The notes below the pieces were generated by a model. That model searched no databases and was not told the DNA's origin. It saw nothing but the letters and a program-made list of their open reading frames with translations. From NCBI GenBank assembly GCA_041389725.1, contig JAWKRG010000002.1:620001-684000 (forward strand): a stretch of DNA of 64,000 nucleotides, in the 5' to 3' direction. Source of the stretch: Polyangiaceae bacterium (GTDB taxonomy: Bacteria; Myxococcota_A; Polyangia; Polyangiales; Polyangiaceae). Of the stretch, positions 9,039-17,368 are shown one piece after another (position 1 is the first letter of the stretch; the number at the start of each line of letters is the position of its first letter). A program made the position numbers and the translations under genes.

Positions 9039-9085
9039 CCGTCCAGAATCGCTCGGCACAGTAGCGGCCGCGGTTCTTCCAGAGC

Positions 9086-9116
9086 CGCCACGGCGCTGAC
9101 TGCGCAGACCGTGGCG
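9086..9116 (+). terminator. Hairpin after the lipoprotein operon
   Basis: CGCCACGG (9086-9093) pairs with CCGTGGCG (9109-9116) around a 15-base loop, 48 bases after the stop at 9038 and 30 bases before the next start. There is no T-run, so it may be a weak terminator or a processing hairpin. Confidence 0.3.
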
Positions 9117-9146
9117 TCCGAGGCTCGCGTCGAGCTATAGAGAGCC

Positions 9147-10277
9147 ATGCGTCGTCTCTGGCTTGCGCTGCCTCTTCTCACGTTTCTGAGCTGCAAGAAG
9201 GAATCCGTCGAAGGCAGCCCATCCGCCGATCCCCGCCCGGCGCAGGCGCAGTCTGCCACGTCGTCGACGGCGCTCGGCTCATCTGGCGCACCGAGTGCTT
9301 CCCAGGCGCCCGTGGCCGCTAGCACGGCCCCGGCGCCCTCCCCCCTGCGCTGCAAAGCTCTCGACGCGAAGAAGCTCGTTGCCATTGGCGCCACCGCAGG
9401 ACGAGCGCGCCTTGCGGCGGCGGCCAATGGTCGAGTGTACGTGTTCGCGCAGGACGAGTCGGGCGGCAAGGTGACGCTGGTGTCCATGGCGCGAGATGGC
9501 AGCAAGGTGAGCAAGCTGGGCAAGCTCACCGCCATGCAGCCTCCAAGCGCACTGGTGGTGGACGACCAAGCTGCCTACCTGACATTCCGCGGCACTCTGA
9601 AACGCATCCCGGAGAGCGGCGGTGAGCCCCAGGACCTGATGAAGAACAGCGGAAAGCCCCTCGCCCTCGCCAACGGCAAACTGTACGCGCTGCGCTGTGA
9701 CAGAGAGCGCAAGCTCGACGAGTTGGTCAGCGTGAACAAGACGAGCGGCGAGGCGACCGTCATCGGCAGCATCGAGCGCAAGAGCCCCAAGGGCTGCGAG
9801 TACAGTGCCCTTGCCGTCAACGAGGCCACGGCGTTCGTCAGTGATTGGGACAGGCGGCGCTTGCTGGCGATTTCTCTCGGCGACGGCGCCCTGCGCGTGC
9901 TGGTCGAAAAGCAGCCTTTTCCTGGGCGAATCGCCCTCGCCCCGGATGCGCTGCTGTATCAGTCCGCCGATGGCATCATGAAGCTGCCGCTCGCCGGAGG
10001 AGCCGCCACTCGCTTCGCACCCGTCGGTGCGATGCCCTTCGAGTCGATGGCGTGGGACGACACGCACCTCTACGTCATGAACACTCCCGCCTACTCCATG
10101 CGCGAGATGCTCATTCGTATCGCGCGCGACGGCGGTAAGCGCGAGGAACTCGAATACTTCCAAGTGAGCGACGTGACTCGAGGCGGCGGCAACGTCGACG
10201 TCGCTGTGGACGAGCAGTGTGCCTACATCGCCCACGATGGAAAGAACTACTTGGAGATCCTGGCGCGCGCGAAGTGA
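9147..10277 (+). CDS. Lipoprotein, probable beta-propeller
   Basis: The signal MRRLWLALPLLTFLSC gives a lipobox, then a Ser/Ala/Pro-rich linker to about residue 65. The remainder looks like a repeat propeller: recurring segments of about 45 residues such as GRVYVFAQDESGGKVTLVSM, GKLYALRC, DTHLYVMN and CAYIAHDG, each a strand pair followed by a turn. No catalytic motif is visible. Such lipoproteins often bind partners at the outer membrane; this role is inferred. Confidence 0.7.
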   Translation: MRRLWLALPLLTFLSCKKESVEGSPSADPRPAQAQSATSSTALGSSGAPSASQAPVAASTAPAPSPLRCKALDAKKLVAIGATAGRARLAAAANGRVYVFAQDESGGKVTLVSMARDGSKVSKLGKLTAMQPPSALVVDDQAAYLTFRGTLKRIPESGGEPQDLMKNSGKPLALANGKLYALRCDRERKLDELVSVNKTSGEATVIGSIERKSPKGCEYSALAVNEATAFVSDWDRRRLLAISLGDGALRVLVEKQPFPGRIALAPDALLYQSADGIMKLPLAGGAATRFAPVGAMPFESMAWDDTHLYVMNTPAYSMREMLIRIARDGGKREELEYFQVSDVTRGGGNVDVAVDEQCAYIAHDGKNYLEILARAK

Positions 10278-10351
10278 ACATGACGCGCTGTGTCCCAGGC
10301 GCAGCGCCTCTGGGCGACGCCACCCATGCGCCGCCCCCCCCTGCCTGCGGT

Positions 10352-10382
10352 GCGCGAGGCGACGCCATGCGCCGCCTCGCGC
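10352..10382. terminator. Bidirectional hairpin between convergent genes
   Basis: GCGCGAGGCG (10352-10361) and CGCCTCGCGC (10373-10382) form a perfect 10-bp GC-rich stem with an 11-base loop. It lies midway between the convergent genes ending at 10277 and 10409. It has no flanking T-run, so either factor-independent termination is weak or it blocks 3' decay. Confidence 0.5.
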
Positions 10383-10408
10383 CTCATGCCGCGCCTATAC
10401 CGCGCCCC

Positions 10409-11179
10409 TCACGGTTCGAAGATGACCTGAGTTCCCGCGTGACACGTATTGCACGATCCGCTGTTGGGGGCTGAGATCATGGCCTTCTCGCCGTTGGCGT
10501 TGCGCACGCGGATCTCCACGGTGGCCCAGTTGGCGACAGTGTTTCCGCCCAGAGGAACCCAGAAGTTGCCGTTGTTGGCGCTGTAAGCCGTGTACAAGCT
10601 GTTTCCGTCGCGCACGCCGACCTGCACGTGAGGCGCTGGCGTGGTCTTGTCTGCCTTGTACACGGTGCCAGCAAACAGCCAGCGCAGGTTCGAGGCGGGA
10701 CCTCCTGACTTGTGGCAGTTCAGGCAGTCTTTGCCAGCGTTGTGCTTGCCGCTGGCCGGATTCGGTGTGCCGTTGGGGTTGTAGGCGCCGTTCCAGAACG
10801 CCGCGGTTCCACCCGTGCCGGTGCCGCCCGTGCCGACGCCACCCGTGCCGGTGCCACCCGTGCCGGTGCCGCCCGTACCGGTGCCGCCCGTACCTGCGCC
10901 GCCGGTTCCCGCGGCACCGGAGGCTCCGCTCGCCCCGCTAGTTCCTGCCATTCCACTCATGCCGGCGTTCCCGGATGCACCGCTGGATCCGGCGGTGCCG
11001 CCGGATGCGCTCGCACCGGAGCCGCCCATCCCCGCTGCCGCTCCACTGCCCGCAGCTCCCGACGCGCCGCCACCCGTGCCAGCACTGCCGCCGCTACCGG
11101 TTCCGCCGTCGTCGTCGCTGCCGCAGCCCCAAGCCGAAGCGATTGCGATAGCCGCCACCAAAGTTAGTCGTGAGCTCAT
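10409..11179 (-). CDS. Di-CxxCH (predicted diheme) lipoprotein with GTGGT tether
   Basis: AGGAGG lies 6 bases before the ATG at 11179 and fixes the start. The signal ends ASAWGC (lipobox), then a long Gly/Ser/Ala/Thr tether. The C-terminal domain carries two c-type heme motifs, CLNCH and, about 80 residues on, CNTCH, with a beta-rich segment between (VGVRDGNSLYTAYSANNGNF). This spacing suits a small diheme or heme-bridged domain on the outer surface or periplasm. The electron partner is unknown; the truncated DUF1592 protein at the window start also has a CANCH site. Confidence 0.78.
   Translation of the reverse strand: MSSRLTLVAAIAIASAWGCGSDDDGGTGSGGSAGTGGGASGAAGSGAAAGMGGSGASASGGTAGSSGASGNAGMSGMAGTSGASGASGAAGTGGAGTGGTGTGGTGTGGTGTGGVGTGGTGTGGTAAFWNGAYNPNGTPNPASGKHNAGKDCLNCHKSGGPASNLRWLFAGTVYKADKTTPAPHVQVGVRDGNSLYTAYSANNGNFWVPLGGNTVANWATVEIRVRNANGEKAMISAPNSGSCNTCHAGTQVIFEP
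10812..10901. repeat. Six 15-bp tandem units encoding GTGGT tether
   Basis: Six units of 15 bp (starting 10812, 10827, 10842, 10857, 10872, 10887), of the form cccgtgccggtgccg, encode the repeated GTGGT block of the diheme lipoprotein on the minus strand. Four units are almost identical, suggesting recent slippage expansion. Confidence 0.85.
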
Positions 11180-11296
11180 CCGTGCCTCCTTGAATACCAG
11201 GCCTTGGAGTGAGTACCCCGGGCAGTGCACAGAAGGCAGTCGGGCGGGCGCGATCTTGACGGATATCAATCAGGCGCGGCGGGCGCCGCGCCCCCC

Positions 11297-12145
11297 TCAG
11301 GCTGCTGCGCGGGTCCGTGCTTCGATTAGCGATTCGGTGAGTTCCCAGAGCCGCTCTTGCGCGCCTTCGTCGAGGGCTTTGGCGGAAGCACGCTTCGCGC
11401 GTGAACTCTCGAAGTACTCACCGCTGACTTCAGCGAGCTCCGGTGAGGTCGCGACATGCAGGGAGCATTGGGCTCCCTGGGCTGGCGAGATCGTGAACAG
11501 GTGGAAGATCTTGACGAAGAAGGCCGGGTAGTTCCGCGCCAGCTCCGTTGCCACCACGCCAGGATGTACGGCGTTGACGTTCACGCCTTTGCCGGCGACG
11601 CGACGTGCCAGCGCTTTGGTGAACAGCACGTTCATGAGCTTGCTGTTGCTGTACTGGGTCGGACCATTGAAGCGACGCCGCTCCATTTGCAGGTCCTCCC
11701 AGTCCACGACGCCCCGATAGTGCAACTTGGAGCTGAGCACCACGACTCGCGACGGCGCGCTGGCCTCGAGCAAGGGTAGCAGGCGCAGTGTGAGCATGTG
11801 CGTGCCCACGTGATTGACTCCGAAAGTGGCTTCCAGCCCGTCGGCAGTCGTCTGACGCTGCGTGGGCCAGATCCCGGCGTTGTTCACCAGCACGTCCAGG
11901 CGCGTGTACTTGTCGCGAATGCGCCGAGCGAAGGCGTCGATGCTCGCCATGCTTGCCAGGTCCAAGGTCTCGGCACTCAGGTCGCTGCGGCCCGTGCTGC
12001 TGCGGATGTCCTGGACGGCCGCGGCGGCCTTGTCGGCGTTGCGGCAGGCGAGGATGACCGTGGCGCCGCGTTGCGCCAAGCCCCGTGCGGTCTCTTTGCC
12101 AATTCCCGTGTTGCTACCAGTAACGATGCAAATCTTGCCTTCCAC
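11297..12145 (-). CDS. Short-chain dehydrogenase/reductase (retinol-dehydrogenase-like)
   Basis: The 282-residue protein has the classical SDR layout: cofactor motif TGSNTGIGKETA near the N-terminus, ACRN favouring NADP(H), NNAG near residue 90, and the YSNSK catalytic Tyr/Lys. The HPGVVATEL segment after it is typical of the retinol dehydrogenase / WW-oxidoreductase-like group. The substrate is unknown. The start is GTG, supported by GAGGGAG five bases upstream. It is expressed in the same direction as the sigma operon 30 bp upstream. Confidence 0.9.
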   Translation of the reverse strand: MEGKICIVTGSNTGIGKETARGLAQRGATVILACRNADKAAAAVQDIRSSTGRSDLSAETLDLASMASIDAFARRIRDKYTRLDVLVNNAGIWPTQRQTTADGLEATFGVNHVGTHMLTLRLLPLLEASAPSRVVVLSSKLHYRGVVDWEDLQMERRRFNGPTQYSNSKLMNVLFTKALARRVAGKGVNVNAVHPGVVATELARNYPAFFVKIFHLFTISPAQGAQCSLHVATSPELAEVSGEYFESSRAKRASAKALDEGAQERLWELTESLIEARTRAAA

Positions 12146-12174
12146 GTCGACTCCCTCTTCCTGCTACGAGCGAC

Positions 12175-13407
12175 TCAGGGTCTTGGATCGCCTTCGTGGT
12201 CTTCACCTAGGGTCACTCGAGCGTCGATGCCAGCCTCCAGTAGCTGCCAGCGCAGCTTCTCCGCATCGCCCTTCCCCATCGGGCCATAAACCAGCGCGAA
12301 ATGTCGGTCGCCGCCGCGACGCGTCTCGAACACCTTGGGCGCGAGATGCGGCGCCGAAATGCGTGCCCGTACCGCGTCGAGCTCGGCCACGCCGGCACTA
12401 CGCGCAGCTTCCACGTAGTGGGCGTCCTCCAGAAACAGACTCACGCTGCCGAACACCGCATCCCCGGGGGTCTTCAACTTGACGGACAGTCCCTTGCACA
12501 ACACCGTGGCGCTGACCGGCACTGGACTTTGCCACTGAGCTACGGCTCGACCCGCGGCGTGCGGCTTGACCTGCAGGCTCAATGTGGAGAGCAGATCCTG
12601 TGCCGAGATCAAAATCGGCAATTGGGTCCAGGGCTCCGAGCCGCCACCTGCAGGGTGCACCGGCACGCATGCTTCCGCTGACGCCCCGGCATGCACGCAG
12701 AGATGCAGCGCGCCCGCCGGCGAACGATCGATCCCCTCCCGGCCCGCATTTGCGGGTGCCAGGGCGCCAACACGGACGCGAAACCGAGTGGTGGCCAGAT
12801 CTTGCAAGCTGCACGCGACGCAGTCGCGCCCCGAGGGACACTGTGCGAGGTCCGGCGTGGCGCGCTTGCATGCCGCTCCAGCGCAGCATCCGTCACCGCA
12901 CGGAGGAGGCGGGGCGATCACCGCCGTGCGCTCCGGCGCGGGCGCCGCATCCACCGGCGCCGCAGACGACGGCTGCTGGGAGCCTGCGCCGGCAGGGGTC
13001 GTGGGTGTAGGGCCGCGGCCCAGGACCAGCGTTGCCACTGCAGCCGCCCCCAGTGCCGCCGCAGCTACGTGGGTCAGCCACGGAGCAACCTTGCGGCGAC
13101 CCCGAGAAATCGGGACGACGTCGAGGGATTCGGGCACGTCGTCCGGATCGAAGGCACTGTCCGGACCCACGCTATCCGGGGTTTCCTCGTCCTCGCGGGC
13201 GGTGCTCGCGACGTCCATGGACGCGCCCGTCGGCCATGGGAGCTCCCGTAAAGACTCGGGCAGTTCCCCTTCGAACTCGACGCCTTCGCGCTCCGCGCGC
13301 GCCACTTCGGCTTCCGTCGTCGGTAGTAGCTGGTCACGCAGCGCTTGGGGCACCAGCTCCGCCAGCGGCTCATCCTGCGCGTCCCGATCGTCGTCCCGGT
13401 GGGTCAC
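12175..13407 (-). CDS. Single-pass membrane partner of the second ECF sigma factor
   Basis: The GTG at 13407 overlaps the sigma stop as GTGA and is preceded by AAGGAGG, so the reading frame further upstream is not coding. The 410-residue product has an acidic cytoplasmic part (about 1-125), one membrane helix (WLTHVAAAALGAAAVATLVL), a Cys-rich segment (CGDGCCAGAACK...CPSGRDCVAC) and a beta-rich C-terminus. A final HFALVYGPMGKGDAEKLRWQ segment faintly resembles SPOR-type folds. No zinc-binding anti-sigma motif or FecR domain is evident. Its coupling suggests an anti-sigma or sensor role, but this is inference. Confidence 0.7.
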   Translation of the reverse strand: MTHRDDDRDAQDEPLAELVPQALRDQLLPTTEAEVARAEREGVEFEGELPESLRELPWPTGASMDVASTAREDEETPDSVGPDSAFDPDDVPESLDVVPISRGRRKVAPWLTHVAAAALGAAAVATLVLGRGPTPTTPAGAGSQQPSSAAPVDAAPAPERTAVIAPPPPCGDGCCAGAACKRATPDLAQCPSGRDCVACSLQDLATTRFRVRVGALAPANAGREGIDRSPAGALHLCVHAGASAEACVPVHPAGGGSEPWTQLPILISAQDLLSTLSLQVKPHAAGRAVAQWQSPVPVSATVLCKGLSVKLKTPGDAVFGSVSLFLEDAHYVEAARSAGVAELDAVRARISAPHLAPKVFETRRGGDRHFALVYGPMGKGDAEKLRWQLLEAGIDARVTLGEDHEGDPRP

Positions 13408-14051
13408 GGTGCCTCCTTCGGTGGGAGTCCATGCTCGGTGAAGTAGTTCTTCACCTTCTTCAACGCGCGGCTGCGAATGGCACGGACGTTTTCGTTGGAC
13501 GTGCCCCAACGTCGTGCCAAGTTCTGGCTCACGTCGTTCGGCAACCGCTGGTGGCTTCCCGCGTGTTGGTAGAGCGCGGTGACGCGCAGGACGTCCTGCT
13601 CGCGCTCGCTGAGGGTCTCCAGCGCCTGGCGCATGAGTTTGACTTCGGGAGTCGAAGGGGGCGCTTCCTCGCGCTCGTCGCTCGGTACCTGCTCCAGGTA
13701 AGGCGACGCCGAGACTTCGTGCAGTCCGCGCAGTTGGTCGGCCAACAGGTTGTGTGCGATGCGCCCGAGCCAGGCCCTTGCGCGACGCCGCTTGCGTTCT
13801 TGGTCCAGCTCCGCGTCGGGCTTGAAGGTATGCGCACGCTCGAAAGCGCGGCGAAAGGTATCCTGGACGAGATCTTCGGCGCTCATGGCGGCGACGTCGA
13901 GTAGACGCCTCTGACGTTTGAGCAAGGCTCCGTACAAGTAGCGAACATGGCGACCGTAGAACTCCCCGGCGGCTGGGCGTGCGTCCCCCCCGCCCAGCGC
14001 CACTCGTTTCAGTAGCTCGGCGTCGTCAAGGGTGGTCAGGGCGAGGGACAC
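13404..14051 (-). CDS. ECF RNA polymerase sigma factor
   Basis: This 215-residue sigma-70-family protein has region 2 (FYGRHVRYLYGALLKRQRRL, then MSAEDLVQDTFRRAFERA) and region 4 (LETLSEREQDVLRVTALY, then LARRWGTSNENVRAIRSRAL). The region-4 helix is unusual in having an insert, HAGSHQRLPNDVSQN, before the recognition helix-turn-helix. The GTG start at 14051 lacks a strong ribosome binding site. It is translationally coupled to the membrane protein downstream. Confidence 0.9.
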   Translation of the reverse strand: MSLALTTLDDAELLKRVALGGGDARPAAGEFYGRHVRYLYGALLKRQRRLLDVAAMSAEDLVQDTFRRAFERAHTFKPDAELDQERKRRRARAWLGRIAHNLLADQLRGLHEVSASPYLEQVPSDEREEAPPSTPEVKLMRQALETLSEREQDVLRVTALYQHAGSHQRLPNDVSQNLARRWGTSNENVRAIRSRALKKVKNYFTEHGLPPKEAP

Positions 14052-14251
14052 AGGGGACTACGCGGGTGTACGTCGATCCGTGACAGGGGGGAATCCCTCC
14101 GGATCAGGTTCACCGCAGGGGAAGGATACTGAGGGCGCGCCGCGCCTCGCGGGACGCGTCTGGGCGCGTCGCCGCGCGCCAAGACCCACCCCCAACCTCT
14201 GCTCAACCCCTGGTCCGAGCGGATGGAACAGCCCTTGCTCCCGTTCTGCAC

Positions 14252-15055
14252 GTGCTCGACCTGCCCGTGCCACGCTACATGACGTCTCCGGTGTTCAGCA
14301 TCAGTGCGGACGCCACCTTGGACTCCGCCCGGCAACGCTTGGCGCAGCACAACGTCTCTTCACTTCTCGTCTACGACGAGGGGCGGCCAGTGGCAGGCGT
14401 GATCAGTCGTTCCGACTTGCTTGCGGTGGGAACTGTGGAGCTGGATCCGGAACATGGGGCGCTTCATCTGCACTTGCCCCCGAAAAAAGTGCGCGAACTC
14501 GCAACGATTGGCGTCGTGACCGTGGATCCTGAGGTTGCGACGGTTCAGGCGGCAGCGCAGCGCATGGTGGAGCAGAGCGTGCACCGCGTCTTCGCCGTCG
14601 AGGCGTGTCATGCCTACGGCGTGGTCAGCACCCGCGACGTCACGCGCGCGATCGCGGATGCGCGCCTGACTCAGCCCGTGCGCACCGTGATGAGCACCCC
14701 CGTGCACACCATCGATTGCTCCCTCGAGATCGAGTCGGCGCTCGCGCGTCTTCGCGACGTCGGCACGAGTGCGCTGGTCGTCATCGACTCGAGCAAGTGG
14801 CCCGTGGGTATTCTGACCCAAGTCGAGGCGCTGGAAGCACGCGGGTTCTTCAGTGTGGACAGCGTGGATCGGGTGGTGAGTACCCGCTTCATCGCGGTCC
14901 ATCCGGAGTCGGCCTTGCACCACGTTGCGGCACGAGCCGTCGCGACACGCGCACGCCATGCTTTGGTGCTGGACCGCGACGAGATCGTTGGAATCGTATC
15001 CGGCCTCGATTTCGCCCGCGCCGCCGCCGAATGGGAACCAAAGCACGCGGCCTGA
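14252..15055 (+). CDS. Four-CBS-domain protein
   Basis: The 267 residues hold two tandem CBS pairs and nothing else. Repeat openings are MTSPVFSISADATLDSA, IGVVTVDPEVATVQAA, VMSTPVHTIDCSLEIESA and STRFIAVHPESALHHVA, each followed by a VxGVxSxxD-like strand. CBS pairs bind adenosine nucleotides such as AMP, ATP or S-adenosylmethionine and regulate partners. No partner gene is adjacent. The start is a GTG with no clear Shine-Dalgarno; an ATG at 14279 is the alternative. Confidence 0.85.
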   Translation: MLDLPVPRYMTSPVFSISADATLDSARQRLAQHNVSSLLVYDEGRPVAGVISRSDLLAVGTVELDPEHGALHLHLPPKKVRELATIGVVTVDPEVATVQAAAQRMVEQSVHRVFAVEACHAYGVVSTRDVTRAIADARLTQPVRTVMSTPVHTIDCSLEIESALARLRDVGTSALVVIDSSKWPVGILTQVEALEARGFFSVDSVDRVVSTRFIAVHPESALHHVAARAVATRARHALVLDRDEIVGIVSGLDFARAAAEWEPKHAA

Positions 15056-15177
15056 CCAGCGGCGAGGCTGAGGTCGAAAAATAGCTGGCCCAGGATTTCG
15101 GTAGCGCACGGCCTCGACGGCTGCGTCGAACCTGCGCTCATCGGGCCCGTGTCACGCTTCTGCGTAGAGGGGGTGAG

Positions 15178-16371
15178 ATGCAAAAGCCCGCTCTGGCCCT
15201 GCTCCTGTTGTCCCTCGGCTTCGTCGCGTGCGCAGAGGATCCCCGCCAGCCGGTCGTCCATCCTGGAGCGGCGCCGACGGTCACTCGACATCCCAAAGGA
15301 ACACTGGCCGAACAGGTAGCTGTAGTCGCCGCCAAGAGCCAACCGCGGACCCTCGGGATGGATGCGGCGTCACATGCGCTGGATGTAGCTTCCGCTAGCG
15401 CCGAGCTCGCAGCCGAACCGACCCCAGTCGCCTGCCAGCTGAACGAGACCTCGCGTGCCGCAGGCCTCTACTTGAACGATGCTCGATCCCCCGGTCGAGT
15501 CGCCCTGACCTTCGACGATGGTCCGCACCCAGGCAAGACTCCGCGCGTGCTGGATCTGCTGCAGCAGCACGGCTTGCACGCCACCTTCTTCGTCGTCGGT
15601 GCTGCCATTCGACCTACGACCTACCACCTGCTGCAACGCATGGTGGCAGAAGGCCACGTGATCGGCAGCCACAGCTACAATCACGACATCAAGATGGCCA
15701 CGCGACGGCCGGGGAGAGGCAGCATCGACTACGTACGGGGACAGCACGAGGTAACGCGCATCTTGATCGATCTGGCGCTGATGGCACAGTCGGCAGACGA
15801 TTTCACGAGGCTCTATCGCCGGATCTTCGAGCAGAAGGAAGTCGTGTATCTGCCCGCCTCGGCGCTGCGGCGCTGGCCAACCTACTTCGAGCGCCACCGC
15901 GCATTGCTCGAGGAAGCGGGCTACGTGGAGGGGACCCGTCCCTACGCGGTGCTGTACTCACGCCCGCCGGGTGGTGCGCCCTATCTCGAACCGTCCGAGC
16001 CGTGGCAGCGCGAGGTGTACGACACCGCTCTGGCGGAAGCAGGGCTGGTGAACGTCATGTGGCATGACGAGTCCGGCGACACGAATCCGGAGAAACGCCA
16101 CGACTTCGCCTTCCTGACGGCCAACCTCCAGCGCGGCTTCAAGCGCGGGGGCGTCGTGCTGGTGCACGACTACATCCGCAGTGACGCGCTCTCGACGGCG
16201 CTCTCGGCGGCGTTCGCGCCCGTCGCCCAGACGAGGCCCCAGATCGTCCCACTGGCAGAGCTGGCGCAGGACAAGTTCGGATGCGACGAAACGACACTGC
16301 GCGCGTCGCTCTCCCCGCGGGGGGAGCCGCAAACCCGCGTGGCGACTGCCGCAACGTCTGCTGTGCGCTGA
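15178..16371 (+). CDS. Polysaccharide deacetylase (NodB family) lipoprotein
   Basis: GGGGGTGAG just before the ATG and a lipoprotein signal (LLLLSLGFVAC) fix the start. The NodB domain shows motif 1 TFDDGPHPG (111-119), motif 2 GSHSYNHD and motif 3 YSRPPGGAPY, then a LVHDY motif. Thus metal-binding Asp/His/His and the catalytic Asp look intact. An insert of about 90 residues with a helical DDFTRLYRRIF segment separates motifs 2 and 3. Enzymes of this family remove N- or O-acetyl groups from peptidoglycan, chitin or xylan; the substrate here is unknown. Confidence 0.9.
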   Translation: MQKPALALLLLSLGFVACAEDPRQPVVHPGAAPTVTRHPKGTLAEQVAVVAAKSQPRTLGMDAASHALDVASASAELAAEPTPVACQLNETSRAAGLYLNDARSPGRVALTFDDGPHPGKTPRVLDLLQQHGLHATFFVVGAAIRPTTYHLLQRMVAEGHVIGSHSYNHDIKMATRRPGRGSIDYVRGQHEVTRILIDLALMAQSADDFTRLYRRIFEQKEVVYLPASALRRWPTYFERHRALLEEAGYVEGTRPYAVLYSRPPGGAPYLEPSEPWQREVYDTALAEAGLVNVMWHDESGDTNPEKRHDFAFLTANLQRGFKRGGVVLVHDYIRSDALSTALSAAFAPVAQTRPQIVPLAELAQDKFGCDETTLRASLSPRGEPQTRVATAATSAVR

Positions 16372-16390
16372 ATCGCGCTATCATCTCGCC

Positions 16391-17323
16391 ATGACGGCGA
16401 CGGTGAGGGCCACGTTGGGAGCTGTCGCGCTGCGTTTGATGGCGCTGTTCGTCGTCGGTTGCGCCACTCCACACGGAGCCTCGGAGCCGAGCGCATCCAA
16501 GCCGACGGATCCGCAGCGCGCCCAAGCTCCGCGTGCAGCAGCGGAGGCTGTGCAGCCGAGCGCGGCGCCGTCGGCACCCACCAGCCCATCGACGCCGGAC
16601 ACCGACGAGGACCTTCGCGCCATCGATTTCAAGCGCTACGCCAGCGTCGAGTCCCTGTGTCACCCAAAGGAAGACTGGGACACGAAGAAGGGATGCGTGC
16701 CGCGGACCGGAGCACCGAAGGTGCGCTGCGGCGGTGTTCGCGACGAGCGCGAGGCCAGCTCATGCAGCCCGAACGACCTGCAGTGCGTGATGCGCCTCGT
16801 CAGACGGGCGCCGCGAAAGCGCCTGCCGGATTGGGAAGAAACTGCAACGGCCGCGGAAATCGCCGACTGCACGACCCAGTGCGAGGGCGGTCACGCGCCA
16901 AGCTGTCTGCGGCTGGCCATGGCCCAGCTGCGCGGACCCGGCGTGGCTCGCGACGTCGAAGCGGGGATTCGACGTGTGGAGCAATCCTGCCGAGATGGAT
17001 ATGCCCCGGCATGCGCGGAAGCGTTTCACCTCTATCAATGGCAACCTCAGGCGCGTACTCATTCACTGGCGCGGCGCCTGGTCGAGTTCGAGTGTCGCAA
17101 CGACCCACAGAGCTTCCTGCCGTGCTCCCAGGCCGCCAAAGCCTACGCACACGGCTGGGGCGTGACCCAGGACTTGCAGCGTGCGCGTGACTTGCGAGCC
17201 CAGGCCTGCAAGCTGATCCGCGCGAGCTGCGGCGGCCGCTTCACCACGCTCGACGACGACGCGCGCCCGCGCGCCATCGAACGATGCATCGACGAGGCGG
17301 CGGTGTGCGACCCCGGCACCTAG
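16391..17323 (+). CDS. Sel1-like repeat lipoprotein
   Basis: The ATG at 16391 starts a lipoprotein signal with lipobox VVGC; the frame is open upstream but has no good start. After a Ser/Ala/Pro linker (to about 75) comes a Cys-containing region (CHPKEDW...GCVPRTG). At least two Sel1-like repeats follow (CLRLAMAQLRGPGVARDVEA and CSQAAKAYAHGWGVTQDLQR). The paired Cys in the repeats suggest disulfide-stabilised helices as in periplasmic Sel1 proteins. These scaffolds bind partner proteins; the partner is unknown. Confidence 0.8.
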   Translation: MTATVRATLGAVALRLMALFVVGCATPHGASEPSASKPTDPQRAQAPRAAAEAVQPSAAPSAPTSPSTPDTDEDLRAIDFKRYASVESLCHPKEDWDTKKGCVPRTGAPKVRCGGVRDEREASSCSPNDLQCVMRLVRRAPRKRLPDWEETATAAEIADCTTQCEGGHAPSCLRLAMAQLRGPGVARDVEAGIRRVEQSCRDGYAPACAEAFHLYQWQPQARTHSLARRLVEFECRNDPQSFLPCSQAAKAYAHGWGVTQDLQRARDLRAQACKLIRASCGGRFTTLDDDARPRAIERCIDEAAVCDPGT

Positions 17324-17368
17324 GGCGGAACTCGAAACCTACCGTCGCTGGACCTCCCCCCAGCCGAA

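Noticed and set aside
9279..10235. 318-codon open frame on the minus strand
   Set aside because: Antisense shadow of the propeller lipoprotein; composition is Val/His/Arg-rich without domains.
10812..10901. Tandem repeats as a CRISPR array
   Set aside because: Units are 15 bp, contiguous, in frame and encode GTGGT; no spacers and no cas genes.
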